A DNA stretch of 64,000 nt. Source: Sorex araneus (Eukaryota > Chordata > Mammalia > Eulipotyphla > Soricidae). Both the position numbers and the translations under genes were made by a program. The stretch is from positions 99,297,426 through 99,361,425 of the forward strand of contig NC_073306.1 in NCBI RefSeq assembly GCF_027595985.1, given 5' to 3'. Below are positions 1 to 11,290 of this stretch, piece after piece; position 1 is the first letter of the stretch; each line of letters begins with the position of its first letter. Under the pieces are notes generated by a model. The model ran no database searches and was not told the DNA's origin. It was given only the letters and a program-made list of their open reading frames with translations.

Positions 1-269
1 CACATATTGGATCAAAGGGAATCACACCTATGTCACTTAATTTGCTAATCTCAACATTTGTTAACTGTTAATTGTTTTCTTGCAAATGTTTGCTTACAGT
101 TTCTAGAGCAGTTTGTTGGCCCATTTGGTGACTGTTTCCTGCCCAGCGGTAGGTCTCAAAAACATCTTTCAAAGCAGCTAAGCAGTTATAAAGGCAAATT
201 CAGCTTTAGCAGAAGTGAGTTTTTAACCCTTAACCTGCCCTCCTCTTCAGAGGTTCATTATTCCACATG

Positions 270-430
270 AATTTCAGGAGTGTTTGATCAATTTCTTTGA
301 AAAACGTCATGAGTATTCTTATAGAAAGCACATTGAATGCTTTGGGTAGTATTTCTATTTTGATAATGTTAATTCTCCCAATCCATGATCAGGGGGTGTG
401 TTTCTATTTTCTTATATCTTCTTTTATTTC
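270..430 (-). mobile_element. L1 ORF2 fragment (downstream part)
   Basis: Read on the - strand it matches the L1 ORF2 stretch around W-I-G-R-I-N just after the reverse transcriptase. It continues the ORF2 piece at 1,800-2,200, from which it is separated by a younger insertion. Confidence 0.7.
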
Positions 431-1797
431 CTGAAGTAGTGTGTTTTTTTGTAATGTAGGAGTACTGCTAGTTATTCAGCATTGAGTAAGCTGATTGAAT
501 CGGGCATGAACTCCACATTACTTTTTCTTTTTTTATTCAGAATGTTAATTTTATTTTATTATTTTATTATTATTCCCCCATCACTTTTTTTTTATTCATC
601 GGGAGATACAGTTACAAAGCTTTCATGTTTGAGCTCCAGTCATACAATCATCAAACACCCATCCCTTCACCAGTGCACATTTTCCATCACCAAAATCCCC
701 AGTATTCCCCCACCCCCACCCCTGTTCCAACCCTTCCCCTGCCTGTGTGGCAGATAATTTCCCCCATACTCTCTATTTTGGTTACATTTGATATTTTGAC
801 ACCAGTCTCGCCACCACTCAAACCTGCCGAAAAGGCAATGCTAGACGATTTATTTTATATTACTTGTTATGGTTAGAATATAATGTCCAGCATATTCTGT
901 GTCATTCTCTTTTGGGAGCTTTAGTTTATAGTCTCTGGGTCTTGGCTTTTTAATGAGATTACGTGGCACTGGGGGCGGTTTGTGGGTTAGACTGCCAATC
1001 TACTGGAAAACTGAGGAGCTGGGGAGAAGAGGCCCAGTCCTGATCCAAGCGGGCTTGGAGATCTCAGTCATGGGTTCCCACATACCTGAGTTTTCCGGCC
1101 GGTCTGCTCACCAGTGAGGTTCATTCTGTCTTGAGTGAGCCTCATCCCTCTTGGGAGAGGTTGTTCAAGCATGTGGAGAGTGCCTTGGGCATGGCAGTTG
1201 TTGGGTTCTGGAGGTTTTTGGCTGCCGGGGCTCCGCTTGGGGTGGGGAGGGCAACTCAACCAGCACCCCTCCAAGGTGCCCCAGTGAAGACAGCCTGGCA
1301 GGGAGTCAGGAGATTCTGCAGTGCTCTCTTCCAGGAGCTTTAGTTTATAGTTTCAGGGTCTTGGCCATTGATGAGATTACATGGCTCCGGGGGCAGTCTG
1401 TGGGTGTGAATGCCGGAAAACCGGGGTCCTGGGGAAGGAGGCCCAGTCCCAATCCAAGCAGGCCTGTCGATCTCAGTCACGGATTCCCACATACCTCCAC
1501 ACTATAGGCCCTAACTGAGGGCCTATCTCTTGATTCTCTTTCGAGATTTATAGGTCTCTGAAATAAGGCCAATAAGTGAGCTTGTATAGCTGAGCCGGAG
1601 GTGCTTTGTGGGTGTGGCTCCCACATACCCAACTTTTGGCCATTTGATTTCTTGGTAAACTTATCCACAAGTTGTTGGGGTCTGACCAAAGGCACAGCAG
1701 CAATTTTGTGTTATCTGGAAGTCTGAAGGCACCATCAGGATGCTGATGCACTCGCCCCACAGGTACAGGTTGACTTGCTGGCAGCACCATACACCCA
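430..1797 (-). mobile_element. Composite non-autonomous retroelement (about 1.37 kb, internal direct repeats, poly-A end)
   Basis: On the - strand it starts near 1,797 with GGTGCTGCCAGCAAGTCAAC and ends near 430 in an A-rich tail. It splits an L1 ORF2 and is flanked by an imperfect ACTTCA-type duplication. Two modules are repeated in direct orientation about 424 bp apart (917-1,091 and 1,340-1,496). The 3' 200 bp resembles the shrew L1 3' end. A second copy is at 58,388-59,828. Confidence 0.65.
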
Positions 1798-2210
1798 TGA
1801 AGTACTGCTTTGTAGTTTTATATATATGTCCTTTACCTCTTTAGTTAAGTTGATTCCAAGGTAACTTGATTTTTGAGGCATGACTGTGAACGGGATTTAA
1901 AAAAAATTATATCACTTCTTTCTCTTTCATTATTTGCATATAGGAAAGTCATGGATCTTCGGATATTGAGTTTGTAACCTGACACGTTGCTATACAAATC
2001 TACTGTTTCTAGGAGCTTTTTGGTAGAAGCTTTAGGGTTCTGTAAGTATAGTATCATGTCATCTGCAAGTAGTGATAACTTGACCTCTTCCTATCCTATC
2101 TGGATGCCCTTAATATTTTTTTCTTCCTTAACTCCTATGACAAGTACTTCCAGTACTATATTGAAAAGAAGTGTGAGAGTGGGCAAGCTTGTGATAAGAT
2201 TTCCTTTGTC
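1798..2210 (-). mobile_element. L1 ORF2 fragment (end of reverse transcriptase region)
   Basis: The - strand reads MILYLQNPKASTKKLLETVD then LYSNVSGYKLNIRRSMTFLY, equivalent to the L1 ORF2 region after the polymerase centre (YLENP...FSKVSGYKINxxKSxAFLY). It contains frameshifts and is a dead copy. Confidence 0.85.
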
Positions 2211-2299
2211 TGAGCACTGCCCCCTCTCTCTCTTGATCAGACATCAGTTACCTTCCATGCTGCTACTCACATATAGAGAAATAATCGGGGTAAGTTAAT

Positions 2300-3433
2300 A
2301 GAATGTGTTCACATACCACTGCTGTGTCTGTTAGTGGGGAACTCGCTTTGGGATGCAATCTCCAGGAGCTTTCTTCTGCCCTGTCTGGGCCACCTTGCCC
2401 TGTGAACTTGGAGCATTCTATAAGTGCTCTAGTGAAGGATGAACAATTGTGAACTTTTATCTTTCACCTGGGTTGGTGAATAGATTATCCTATGTGTGAG
2501 TCTTCTATGTCTATTTCTCAGGAATGTGGGAACTGCACTAGAAAAGGGAAATTCTGTTCTAAAAGATAAGTTAGCAACTTGTGAGAACTCTAGAAGGTTG
2601 AAGCAAGATTAGTCTGATTCAGAAAGCAGAGGTTTGATCTGGTTAGCTAGATAACAAACAGGAGTCTGAATTGCTGGAGACTAGAGCACAGAGACTATCA
2701 AAACTAGCTAACAATGTGAGGCACCCAGGTGTCCTTTAGCTAGGAAAATGCCGTGTGTTCTTCTCCCCATCACATGACCTCAGAAACATCAGTTGGGTTC
2801 TTGATTTATGAAGAGCTTTTTGTTTGTGATTTGTTACATTCTGTAAATTTGGGGTTTATCTGTGAATCTGAGGGTCTGAAGAGTACTCCCCACACACACA
2901 CCAGCCCTGCCAAGCATGCCTCATAACTTTGTGTTGTGGCATCCAGGCTCTGTCTTTTTGCTATAGGAAGAACATCTTCAAAAAGAAAATTAAACAGAAA
3001 ATTAAATAGCTGCGAAAATGTTACTAGGCAGTGGTCACTAGGAACTCTACAATTTAAAAAAACATACTTCAAAACCTTGAAGTAGTAGAAGAGCAATTAG
3101 TTGATTTGGATCTAGGTCCGAGACACTACAGATAGTCAGATCAGGTTCTCAGTCTTTGCTCTGTGCCTGATTTTGACTGGATTTGTCTTTTGTGGCCTTC
3201 ATGAAGAGAAAATCATGACATTAGATGAAAGTATTTTGCTCTCATTGACTGGAAGTAGGCTTGGTTTTCCAATCTAAAAAAAGACAGACTGGATAGCTAT
3301 AAGGCTTATACAAGCCACAAGCCAAGTCTATTAAGCTGTCCTTGTCTTACAAGAAAACACAATTTCAGCAACATTCAGGAGAAACTTGTTGGGGCAGAGG
3401 AACAGAACTATTGAAATGAAATCAAAGAAGTCT
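2300..3433. other. Intergenic stretch without a recognised gene or repeat
   Basis: No coding exon, SINE head or L1 motif could be recognised. The longest open frames are short and without domains. A run of CA dinucleotides occurs at about 2,890. Confidence 0.5.
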
Positions 3434-3887
3434 TGTTAGGGCACGGTTCTGGATCTCCGACCGCCGACAAGGACCACGCAGGAATGCAATAAGCAAGCGG
3501 GTAGTTTATTAAGCTGGCTAGCCAGGGTCGTGCACATGCACACAGCGACACGCAGGTCCCATGTGCGAGGTCCCATGTGCCAGGGTTCAGGGGTTACTTA
3601 TATCTAGCCAATAAGTTCATAATTCGACATGCCTCTCCCTCCAATCCCATTAGGCCCATCTGCTTGTCCAGACTATAGATTTACAGATCACAATTGCATA
3701 AGCGCCTGCACGGGTCCAAGGGCTGAGCCTGAGCCCGGGAGGCTATCTGTTTAGATTACACCCTTATATGGTCGTAGCTCAGGAGCCCGCACATTCCTCT
3801 TGGAGCAAGCAGATAGCAGAGGCCTGAGTGGAAAATATTATGGTTTTCATTGTCTTTGGCCCCACCTAAAGCAGTCCTGCCCTAACA
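3434..3887 (-). mobile_element. Solo-LTR-like element, 454 bp, TGTTAGGGCA...TGCCCTAACA
   Basis: The ends are perfect 10-bp inverted copies of each other and begin TG and end CA, as in retroviral LTRs. On the - strand an AATAAA lies about 70 bp before the end, as in an R/U5 region. No internal retroviral genes are present. No convincing flanking duplication was found, so the insertion is old. Confidence 0.7.
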
Positions 3888-3956
3888 GTTTTTGTGGTCT
3901 TTTTTTTTTTGAAACATTGGTAGTTCAAATATTTACTTGATACGCATCTAAAACTT

Positions 3957-4142
3957 TTTTTTTTTTTTTTTTTTTTTTGCTTTTTAGGTCACACCCGGTG
4001 ATGCACAGGGATCACTCCTGGCTCTGCACTCAGGAATTATCCCTGGCGGTGCTCAGGGGATCACATGGGATGCTGGGAATCGAACCTGGGTCGGCCTCAT
4101 GCAAGTCAAACACCCTACCCACTGTGCTATCACTTTAGCCCC
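3957..4142 (-). mobile_element. SOR-type tRNA-derived SINE, well preserved
   Basis: Poly-T start followed by the full reverse-complement SINE to TTTAGCCCC. Flanked by a 13-bp direct duplication GCATCTAAAACTT (3,944-3,956 and 4,145-4,157). Confidence 0.93.
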
Positions 4143-4619
4143 AGGCATCTAAAACTTTAATAAAAACTTTGGTGCCTGAATTGATGTTGTAAGTCCTCCC
4201 AACTTTCGTTTTGCTTCTGGGTGGAATTACTTCTGATACTTCTAATCAGAAGTAATTTTGATAGATGAAAACAAGTTTAAAGTATAATAGATTAACTTGA
4301 AGTACACACATTTCTAATCTTATGAAATTATATTTACATTCTTTTTTCCTACCTGTATTTATTACTAATAAGAATGAGTTCCTATTACCTAACAGGGAAG
4401 ATGATTCTATAGTACAAGGTTTTTGAAAAGTATGAGATAAAATGGAATCCCTTGTGCTAGTACTATGGAATTTCCAAGTCAGATAAACTTGCTTGGAAGG
4501 TAGAAGATTAAACCAAATGACAGACACCTCGGGATAGCTGGTCTCTGATATTTTTGATAACTTACAGTTTTAGAGCTAGTTAATGAGAGTGTAAAGATCG
4601 GGTTCTTTTCAGGCAAGAA

Positions 4620-4935
4620 AATAATCCTAGATCACTAAGAAAATGATGGCTGGAGGAACCAGTTGGGATGGGAGATGTGTGCCGAAAGTAGATAATGGAC
4701 CAAACATGATGACCTCTCAGTGTCTGTGTTATAAGCCATAATGCCCAAAAGTAGAGAGAGAGTATGGGGAATATTGTCTGCCATGGAGGCAGGAGGAGGG
4801 TGGGAAAGGGGGGATATATAAGGGATATTGGTGGTGGGGAATGTGCACTGGTGGAGGGATGGGTGTTTGATCCTTGTATGATTGCAACCCAAACATGAGA
4901 GCTTGTAACTCTCTCACGGTGATTCAATAAATTTT
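4620..4935 (+). mobile_element. 3' end of L1/composite retroelement
   Basis: Contains the recurrent GTGCACTGGTGGAGGGATGG and TGATTCAATAAA end. Its A tail has been invaded by the SINE that follows. Confidence 0.75.
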
Positions 4936-5109
4936 TTTTTTTTTTGCTTTTTGGGTCACACCCGGCGATGCACAGGGGTTACTCCTGGCTCTGCACTCAG
5001 GAATCACCCCTGGCGGTGCTCAGGGGACCATATGGGATGCTGGGATTTGAACCTGGGTCGGCCGAGTGCAAGGCAAACGCCCTACCCGCTGTGCTATTGC
5101 TCCAGCACC
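4936..5109 (-). mobile_element. SOR-type SINE in the tail of the preceding element
   Basis: Full-length reverse SINE, flanked on both sides by TCAATAAA(A)TTT copies, i.e. it targeted the A tail. Confidence 0.92.
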
Positions 5110-5344
5110 TCAATAAAATTTTTTAAAAGAAGAAAATAATCCTAGATTGACTGACTTAAGACTGATAAAGCTGAAATCACTGCCTTAAGTTTTATTGAAA
5201 GTTTATAGAACTATTTTAAAGGTATATCTTAAATTATTTTCCAAACCTCAATGGAAAATCAAGTTGTACTGCTTAACATCTAAATTATTTTACTAAAATT
5301 TTAAATTTGACTTAATTGACTTTTAAAACATAAAGAATATAGAT

Positions 5345-5480
5345 TCAGGGCTGAAGAGCTAGTTCCAAGGCCTGGAACACAGGCTTGGCACATGGGAGGC
5401 TGGGGTCTCTTCTCAGCACCTTATAATCACCTGAGCACTGCCGGGAACAAACCCCAACCTGAATTCAGAATAGCACTTGA
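5345..5480 (+). mobile_element. Old diverged SINE of the SOR family
   Basis: Recognisable pattern GGGCTGAAGAGCTAG ... CCTGAGCACTGCCGGGAA but many substitutions; boundaries approximate. Confidence 0.55.
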
Positions 5481-5691
5481 GCACCCCTCCCCCACATAAA
5501 GTATAGTTGTATGTTCTGAGCAAGAAAAGTAATGAATACAGATATTTTTATAAAGGGGAAATGAAGAAATTTTCTCTTAAAACTGGCTGTATGTAAAATT
5601 AGATGAAAAAACATTATATCACAGAACCTGACTATGAAAGAAATGTGCAAAAGTTTGAGAATTGAATTTTAGGAAAGAAACGTTGAGTTGT

Positions 5692-5855
5692 CTGGGGATC
5701 ACACTCATCAGTGCTCAGGGCTACTCCTGGCTCTGTGCTCAGGAATCACTCCTGGCAAGTACAGGGGACCATATAGATTGTGGGGAGCACATGAGTTGGC
5801 CACGTGTAAGACAAGTGCCCTTCACACTGTTCTGTCTCAGGCCCCTACTACAAAG
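5692..5855 (-). mobile_element. Diverged SOR-type SINE
   Basis: Reverse pattern with CAGTGCTCAGGGCTACTCCT and CTGTCTCAGGCCCC end. Confidence 0.75.
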
Positions 5856-5918
5856 TTCTTAACATTAGTTTTAATCTATATGTCATAGTCGGGCAAAAAT
5901 CACAAAACAGGCAGACAG

Positions 5919-6724
5919 TGCCCTGTGCTCCTGACTGTAAAAGACTAAAGCACGCCGAGGGGCGCGAGCACTCGCGGGCTCTCCGGGCGGCTCTGTCTCA
6001 CCGCCCGCATCCGGTGCCCCAGAACCGCTGTGTGTGCCGTCGGTCGAGGGCAGGCGACGGAAGGAAGAAGGAAGAAGGCCAAACTGGTTGCTCGATCCGT
6101 TTATTTCATTCTCTCCCTCCGCTTCTCTCCCGCTCTCCTGGATTTCTCCCCGTGGATCTGCCCCGTGGATCTGGCTCGTGGATCTGGCCCCCCAACCCAC
6201 TCTCACAGCCTAGTTAAATCTCCACAGCATCAGGGGGTTGGGGCATACACGTAGGTGTGGTCACCATCAATAGGGTAAGGTTCCTTTCCCTTAGGGGATG
6301 CTTCTCCTAGGACTTAATTCTCTTTCAGCAAGAGGATCCACCCAAGGGCAGAGTCCCATGAATGTGTTTCTCTTCTCCTCAGCCAGCAAACATATAAGAA
6401 TTCATAATATTAATTATTTTGTATGGACACAATAAGAGATGCATTAAAGCTTATAGAATTGCTCTCCTGGGGCCATCTCAATCTCAGACTACAGTGCTCA
6501 GGCCAGATCAGTCTTTCCTATCCCTGGCAGGGTCCCAGTCTCATAATTACTATTGGATCATGACAGCATTTGTCTATGATCAAGCTCTTAACTTATAGTT
6601 AAGAATTAGGCACTTTGGCCAGGCCCATCTCGATGCCAGGGTAGCACATAACTCACCGCTTGCCCTGGATCCTTCCTGTCCCACGTCGGGGACCCTACTT
6701 TGGGGTGCTAGGAACTGAGGGCAA
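5919..6724 (-). mobile_element. LTR-like element with CpG-rich U5-like part
   Basis: On the - strand, AATAAACGG is followed by a GC- and CpG-rich region, reminiscent of an R/U5. Candidate ends TGCCCT at 5,919 and AGGGCA near 6,724 are inverted, but no target duplication was found. It includes three short tandem GTGGATCTG units near 6,150. No internal genes. It could alternatively be a CpG island of unknown origin. Confidence 0.45.
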
Positions 6725-6739
6725 CTGAGGCTTAAGTGG

Positions 6740-7200
6740 AGAAAGTAGAGGCCCGGGAGGGAATATTCGAGGCCAATTAATTCCCAAGTTATAAAAACAT
6801 AATATTGTCTTCTTGTGTCTATACAAAACAGTCATAGCTTTAAAGTAAATTATTCAAAAGGCACAAGAAGAAGAGAAAGGCAATATTAACTTATATAATA
6901 TAAATTCAGTATCCTAGGAAGGTCTGACCTTGCAAATTAGCAGTCAGATTAAGGGAAAGCCGCGGATTAACTGTTTTGGGGAAGAGAACATGGAGAAGTG
7001 ATGATAGCTAAACAAAGGGATGGGAGAGATTCGGGAACACCTTGATGGGTGAGACTGGGGTAAGCCTAAACTCTGGGTAAAACCGGGACAAGCTACTTGT
7101 GGCAAGGAGGGAAAGGACAAAGTAATGTCATCCTACACCTGACAAGACCATTTTGGTTTCTGAGGCAGGACTCACTGCTTCTAATTTCATGGCACATATT
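6740..7200. other. Intergenic stretch, nothing recognised
   Basis: AT-moderate sequence without exon-like frames or clear repeats. Confidence 0.4.
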
Positions 7201-7203
7201 TGA

Positions 7204-7236
<33 letters not shown>

Positions 7237-7960
7237 ATAAAGTTGTTTGCAAGAATTGATTGCATTTCATATACCAATCACACCACCATTACACCTTCCC
7301 ACCACCATTATTTCGAAGTTTCCCACCACCATCAAGCCTGCTAGATAATTTATTTTGTATTGCCTGTTACGAGTAGTATAAAATGTCTATAGTGATTCAA
7401 GAAAAAGCAAAAGAACAAAAAGTAGTATGAGATATCACATGACTGCTTTGCAGCTGCGCACCCCTGGGATTCTAAAAATTTAAATAACTGGGGTCTAGAG
7501 CCATCTCTACAGCAAGCTGCTCGGTTCTGAGATTCATTTGTGAGCCTCTGGATCATGGTCGTTAATGCGCTTAGATGGCACCCGGAGGCAGTTCGTGGGA
7601 GTGACAGCCAGGACCCCGGGAGGGCAGGAAGATGGGAAGGGACAGAGATGTCCCAACCCTATAAGGCCTGGCATTTTCAGTCATTGGTCCCGCATACCTA
7701 GGTTTTTCAATGGGTTTATTCTCTAGCATGGGGTGGGTTAGGGGGCGTGGCCAGGACAAGCCTGTGAAGATCTGCCTTGAGGGTGGCAGCGGTTGGTTTC
7801 TGGAGCTTTGCAGCTGCCGGAATGCATCTGGGCAGGTGGAGAGAGAGGACACCTGCTCCCATCTGAGGTGTCTCAATGAAATCAGACTTGCACATGGCTG
7901 GAGAGATGCTTGCAGCGAGCTGCTTGGCCCTGAGACTCATTTGTGAGTTTGGCACATCTT
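7200..7960 (-). mobile_element. Fragment of the composite/L1 3' element, old
   Basis: Starts at a TTTA simple repeat (about 7,206-7,235), then the reverse of the L1-type 3' end, then the module with a recurrent GGATCATGGTCGTTAATG / GGCAGTTCGTGGGAG pattern also found at 917, 1,340, 9,010 and 33,000. A second short module copy follows near 7,880. Confidence 0.6.
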
Positions 7961-8394
7961 TGTGTCCTTGAAGTCCAGACATCCCCATTGTAGATCTTCC
8001 TTTTCTTTAGTTATACTTTCTCATAAATCACAAGCCTTTACCCTCTGGTACTCATGATGAGGCCAAGGAAGAGCTCCCCTTCCAGCTGAGTGAGATGTCA
8101 AAACCCTCATTTCTTTCAGGCTGGAGTGGGGTCATGAACTCCCTGCCCCAGCCCCTGCAGCTTTCTGTGGCCCATTCCTGCTCAGATCCCCAGTGTCACC
8201 TCCCTTTAACAGCTAGAGGAACCAGATGGTGGTGCTCCTTCTTCACCTGCCAAGCACCAGTTCAGGTAGCTTTTGTGGCCCCTGATCCCCACTGCTGTCA
8301 TAAGAAGATCTGTACCACTGCAAAAAAAAAAACAAAACAAACAAAAAAAAAACCACCTTTTTTTACATTTGGTGCTGAGGTTCAAACTCAGTTC

Positions 8395-8625
8395 TCAAAA
8401 TGCATCATAAGTGCTCTGTCACTGCGCTGCATCCCTCAACCCCCTTTCTGATTGTAGTGCAGGGGACTGAACCCAGGTCTCGTGCATGCAAGGCATGTGT
8501 AATTCCCTTTGCCACTGAACCAAGTATCCAGCCCCTGAATAATGTCTCACCTGTGCCATGAATTGAACCTGGGGCCTCACACATGCAGAGCAAGTACTTC
8601 ATCACTCAGCTATATCCCTGCTGCA
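8395..8625 (-). repeat. Three adjacent tRNA-like SINE modules
   Basis: Three successive segments of about 80 bp each carry a reversed B-box-like motif (TTCAAACTCAG, GACTGAACCCAGG, AATTGAACCTGGG) followed by a GTGCATGCAAGGCA-like stretch and an A-box-like end. They resemble separate tRNA-derived SINE heads without bodies. Confidence 0.5.
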
Positions 8626-8756
8626 ACAACAATTGGACCTGAGCGCCAAATTGTCAGCCCACACCTTTGGACTGACTCTAGGAGTGGCCCCACGTCCCCA
8701 ACCCCTGCATGGGAGCCACCCTCCAAAAACATGTCCTCCCATCACATACCTGTACT

Positions 8757-9460
8757 TTATTATTTATATATATTTTATTTTTATAAAGTTGTTCACAATA
8801 GTTCATTACAGATAATATTCAAATACCAATCCAGCACCATCCATCCCACCACCGTATGAGGAAAGTGTGTGAAGATTGTTGTATTTTACCCTGGCACCAT
8901 TTAAACCCTTATAAGACATTACAGGCATGTATGTTAAAACCAAATAAATGTGTACTACTTTTTATACATCAGTGGGCTATAGCATAAAAGGTCCCTGTGG
9001 TGGTCTCTTCCAGGAGCTCTATTTCATAGTTTCTGGATCTTGGCCGTTGATGAGATTATATGGCACCAGGAGCAGTTTGTGGGTGACACTGCCAAGCTAC
9101 TGGAAAACTGGGGATCTGGGGGGTGGAGGCCCAGTTCCATTCAAAGCTAACTTGGAGATCTCAGTCACGGGTCCCGCATTCCTGGGTTTTTCTGCAGGTT
9201 CCTTCATAGATGAGACTCATTTGACCTCCTTGTGGAGAGTGACTTTGAGCATTATTGTATTTGGGTTCTAGAGGTTTGGGGCTGTGGTATTCTTCTTGGG
9301 GGTGGGAGGGAAACTCAACCCAGCCTCCTCCAAGTTGCCCCAGTGACACATGCCTGTACTTTAGTCCATGAGTTGCTAAAAACAGTCTGTGGATGAATCC
9401 ACCACACTCTGCTCATCCTTTTGTCCCTTGAAGGACACTTGACTACCATGACTAGTGCTG
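8757..9460 (-). mobile_element. Fragment of the composite/L1 3' element
   Basis: Reverse L1-type tail (TTATAAAGTTGTTCACAATA) followed by the module GGAGCTCTATTTCATAGTTT and CCCAGTTCCATTCAAAGC, the same order as in the copy at 430-1,797. Confidence 0.65.
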
Positions 9461-9504
9461 TCCCTGCATTCTTAGACTGCCTGTGTGAGGGGGACAACAG
9501 GAAA

Positions 9505-9985
9505 TGTTGCTTGTTATTATCTTTGTTTGGAGGCTACACCCAGCAGTGTTCTAAGCTACTTGCAGTTCATAATGCTGGGGGCTCATGCATTGCCAGAAAT
9601 CAAAACCAGGCCCTTAAACACACAATGTTCTACATGAAACCAATCCCTGTCCCTTCCTTTCCCTTACCTTCCCTTTGTTTTTGCACAAAGGATATGTGTG
9701 GTGTCAGGATCAACTCTGGGCCAACTGTGTGCAAGGCAAGCTCCCTACCTACCCTACTACCTACTGTACTATTTCCCCTGGCTGCCTACCATTTCTTAGT
9801 AGATCTAAATTTGGTGGGGGCGGGGTGTGGGGGGATGATGCCACATCTGGCTATGCTCGGGGCTTACTCCTGGCTCTGCTCAAGGATCACTGCAAGAGGG
9901 TTCTGGGGACCAGTCATGGTGCCAGGAATTGAATATGGGTTAGTTCTGTGCAAGGCAAGCCCACTATACTATCTCTCTGGCCCGA
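9505..9985 (-). mobile_element. Two to three old SINEs in a row
   Basis: Reverse SINE patterns at about 9,505-9,640, 9,690-9,775 and 9,810-9,985, the last with GGCTTACTCCTGGCTCTGCT and CTATCTCTCTGGCCCG. A 193-codon open frame here is a by-product. Confidence 0.6.
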
Positions 9986-10035
9986 GGCTTTACTTTTTAT
10001 AATATTCTCAGGTTTAAAGAAATGTAATACAGAGA

Positions 10036-10905
10036 TAAGATCCGGAGCTGCCACGCGCAAAACGGACCATCTGCTCCTAAAGACTATGATCCAAGAGGTC
10101 TTCTAACCCATTTTGGTACCCAGAGCAGCTTCTTACAGAAATGCATCTAGACTGTGAACTGTGCTACAACCCTATGCCGCCCGGGGAGGGATTTTCCCTC
10201 TCTACCCTTGTAGGGGTCCCATCCTGTACAGCAGGTAGGACCCTTTGTGGGGCTGAGGAGGGCACGCAGCCGAATGAACAGATGCAGAGACAGAAAGCAA
10301 CAAGAAAGAGGAGAGAGAGAGAGCTTTATTCACTGGCAGTTACAGCATTTATACTTGCCTGCTGGGAGGCAGTGGTATGGTATGTGTGCCCGGATCCCGT
10401 ACAAGCAGTAGTCAATCACAAATCATGACATGTTCATTTATCATGTCAGGCACGGGTATCGGCTAGTGTAAATAATGGCGGAACAGTAAGGTCAGCAGGG
10501 TCAGCAATGGCATCCTTGTTACAGGAATTTTAAGTAAGCCCCTGTTTGAGAAGAGCCAGGCTCTGTCTTACTTGAAGATAAGAGCCAGGATTGTAAAATG
10601 GCTCCCTACATACCCTGTCTTTCTTCACAGAAGATGGTGGCAGCGGCAACACCCACATGGCAAGAGCCACCTCCTAAGACTCCCAACCCAAAGGTGTGAG
10701 TTTGCAGTGATGTGGCTCATAGGTGGTCATGGGATGGGGGGGGGGGCGTTACCGGCATGCACTCTGCCCAGATAAGATCTGGAGCGGCCACGCAAAACGG
10801 ACCTTCTGCTCCTAAAGACTATGATCCGAGAGGTCTTCTAACCCATTTTGGCACCCAGAGCTGCTTCTTATAGAAATGCATCTAGACTGTGAACTGAGCT
10901 AAAAT
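10036..10905 (+). repeat. Direct duplication of about 120-130 bp, 737 bp apart
   Basis: 10,036-10,166 and 10,773-10,893 are near-identical (AGATAAGATC, GGAGC, ACGGACC, GATCC[AG]AGAGGTCTTCTAA). If the LTR insertion between them is removed the spacing is 329 bp, suggesting a tandem repeat unit or the two ends of an older element. Confidence 0.75.
10209..10610 (-). mobile_element. Solo LTR, 402 bp, with perfect 6-bp target duplication
   Basis: Ends are inverted TGTAGGG / CCCTACA, and the element is flanked by TACCCT at 10,203-10,208 and 10,611-10,616. On the - strand an AATAAA signal is near the end, as in R/U5. A 6-bp duplication suits ERVK-like (class II) elements. No internal viral genes. 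Confidence 0.85.
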
Positions 10906-11104
10906 ACCAGAAATACAAAAACCATGTGGCCACTGTTGCGGCCCTGCAAACACATAGACTCTTCATTCTCAGCAATGGAAAACAAATATTAAATGATGCC
11001 TTCTCAGCAGGCCTGATTGTTGGGGGGAAATTCCAAACAATAATAGTGAGTTCTCTATTGAAATATTGAATGTATTCAAAGTATAGAGAAAATAAAGTGA
11101 AGAT

Positions 11105-11268
11105 CATTAGCTACTCAGGTGGTGGGGGTGGAAGGGGGGCATATTGGGGTTCTTGGTGGTGGAACATGTGCACTGGTGAAGGGATGGGGGCTTAATCATT
11201 ATATGATTGAGACTTAAACCTGAAAGCTTTGTATTTTTTTTTTCACAGTGATTCAATAAAATAAAAAA
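11105..11268 (+). mobile_element. Short 3' end of L1/composite element
   Basis: ACATGTGCACTGGTGAAGGG and TGATTCAATAAAATAAAA end. Confidence 0.7.
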
Positions 11269-11290
11269 AGTAATACAGAAAATAATTTTT

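Noticed and set aside
9421..10002. Open frame of 193 codons on +
   Set aside because: Covers several degenerate SINEs; no domain, no splice structure, no homology recognised.
10141..10428. 95-codon open frame inside the solo LTR
   Set aside because: No similarity to a retroviral protein; spans the LTR border and is chance.
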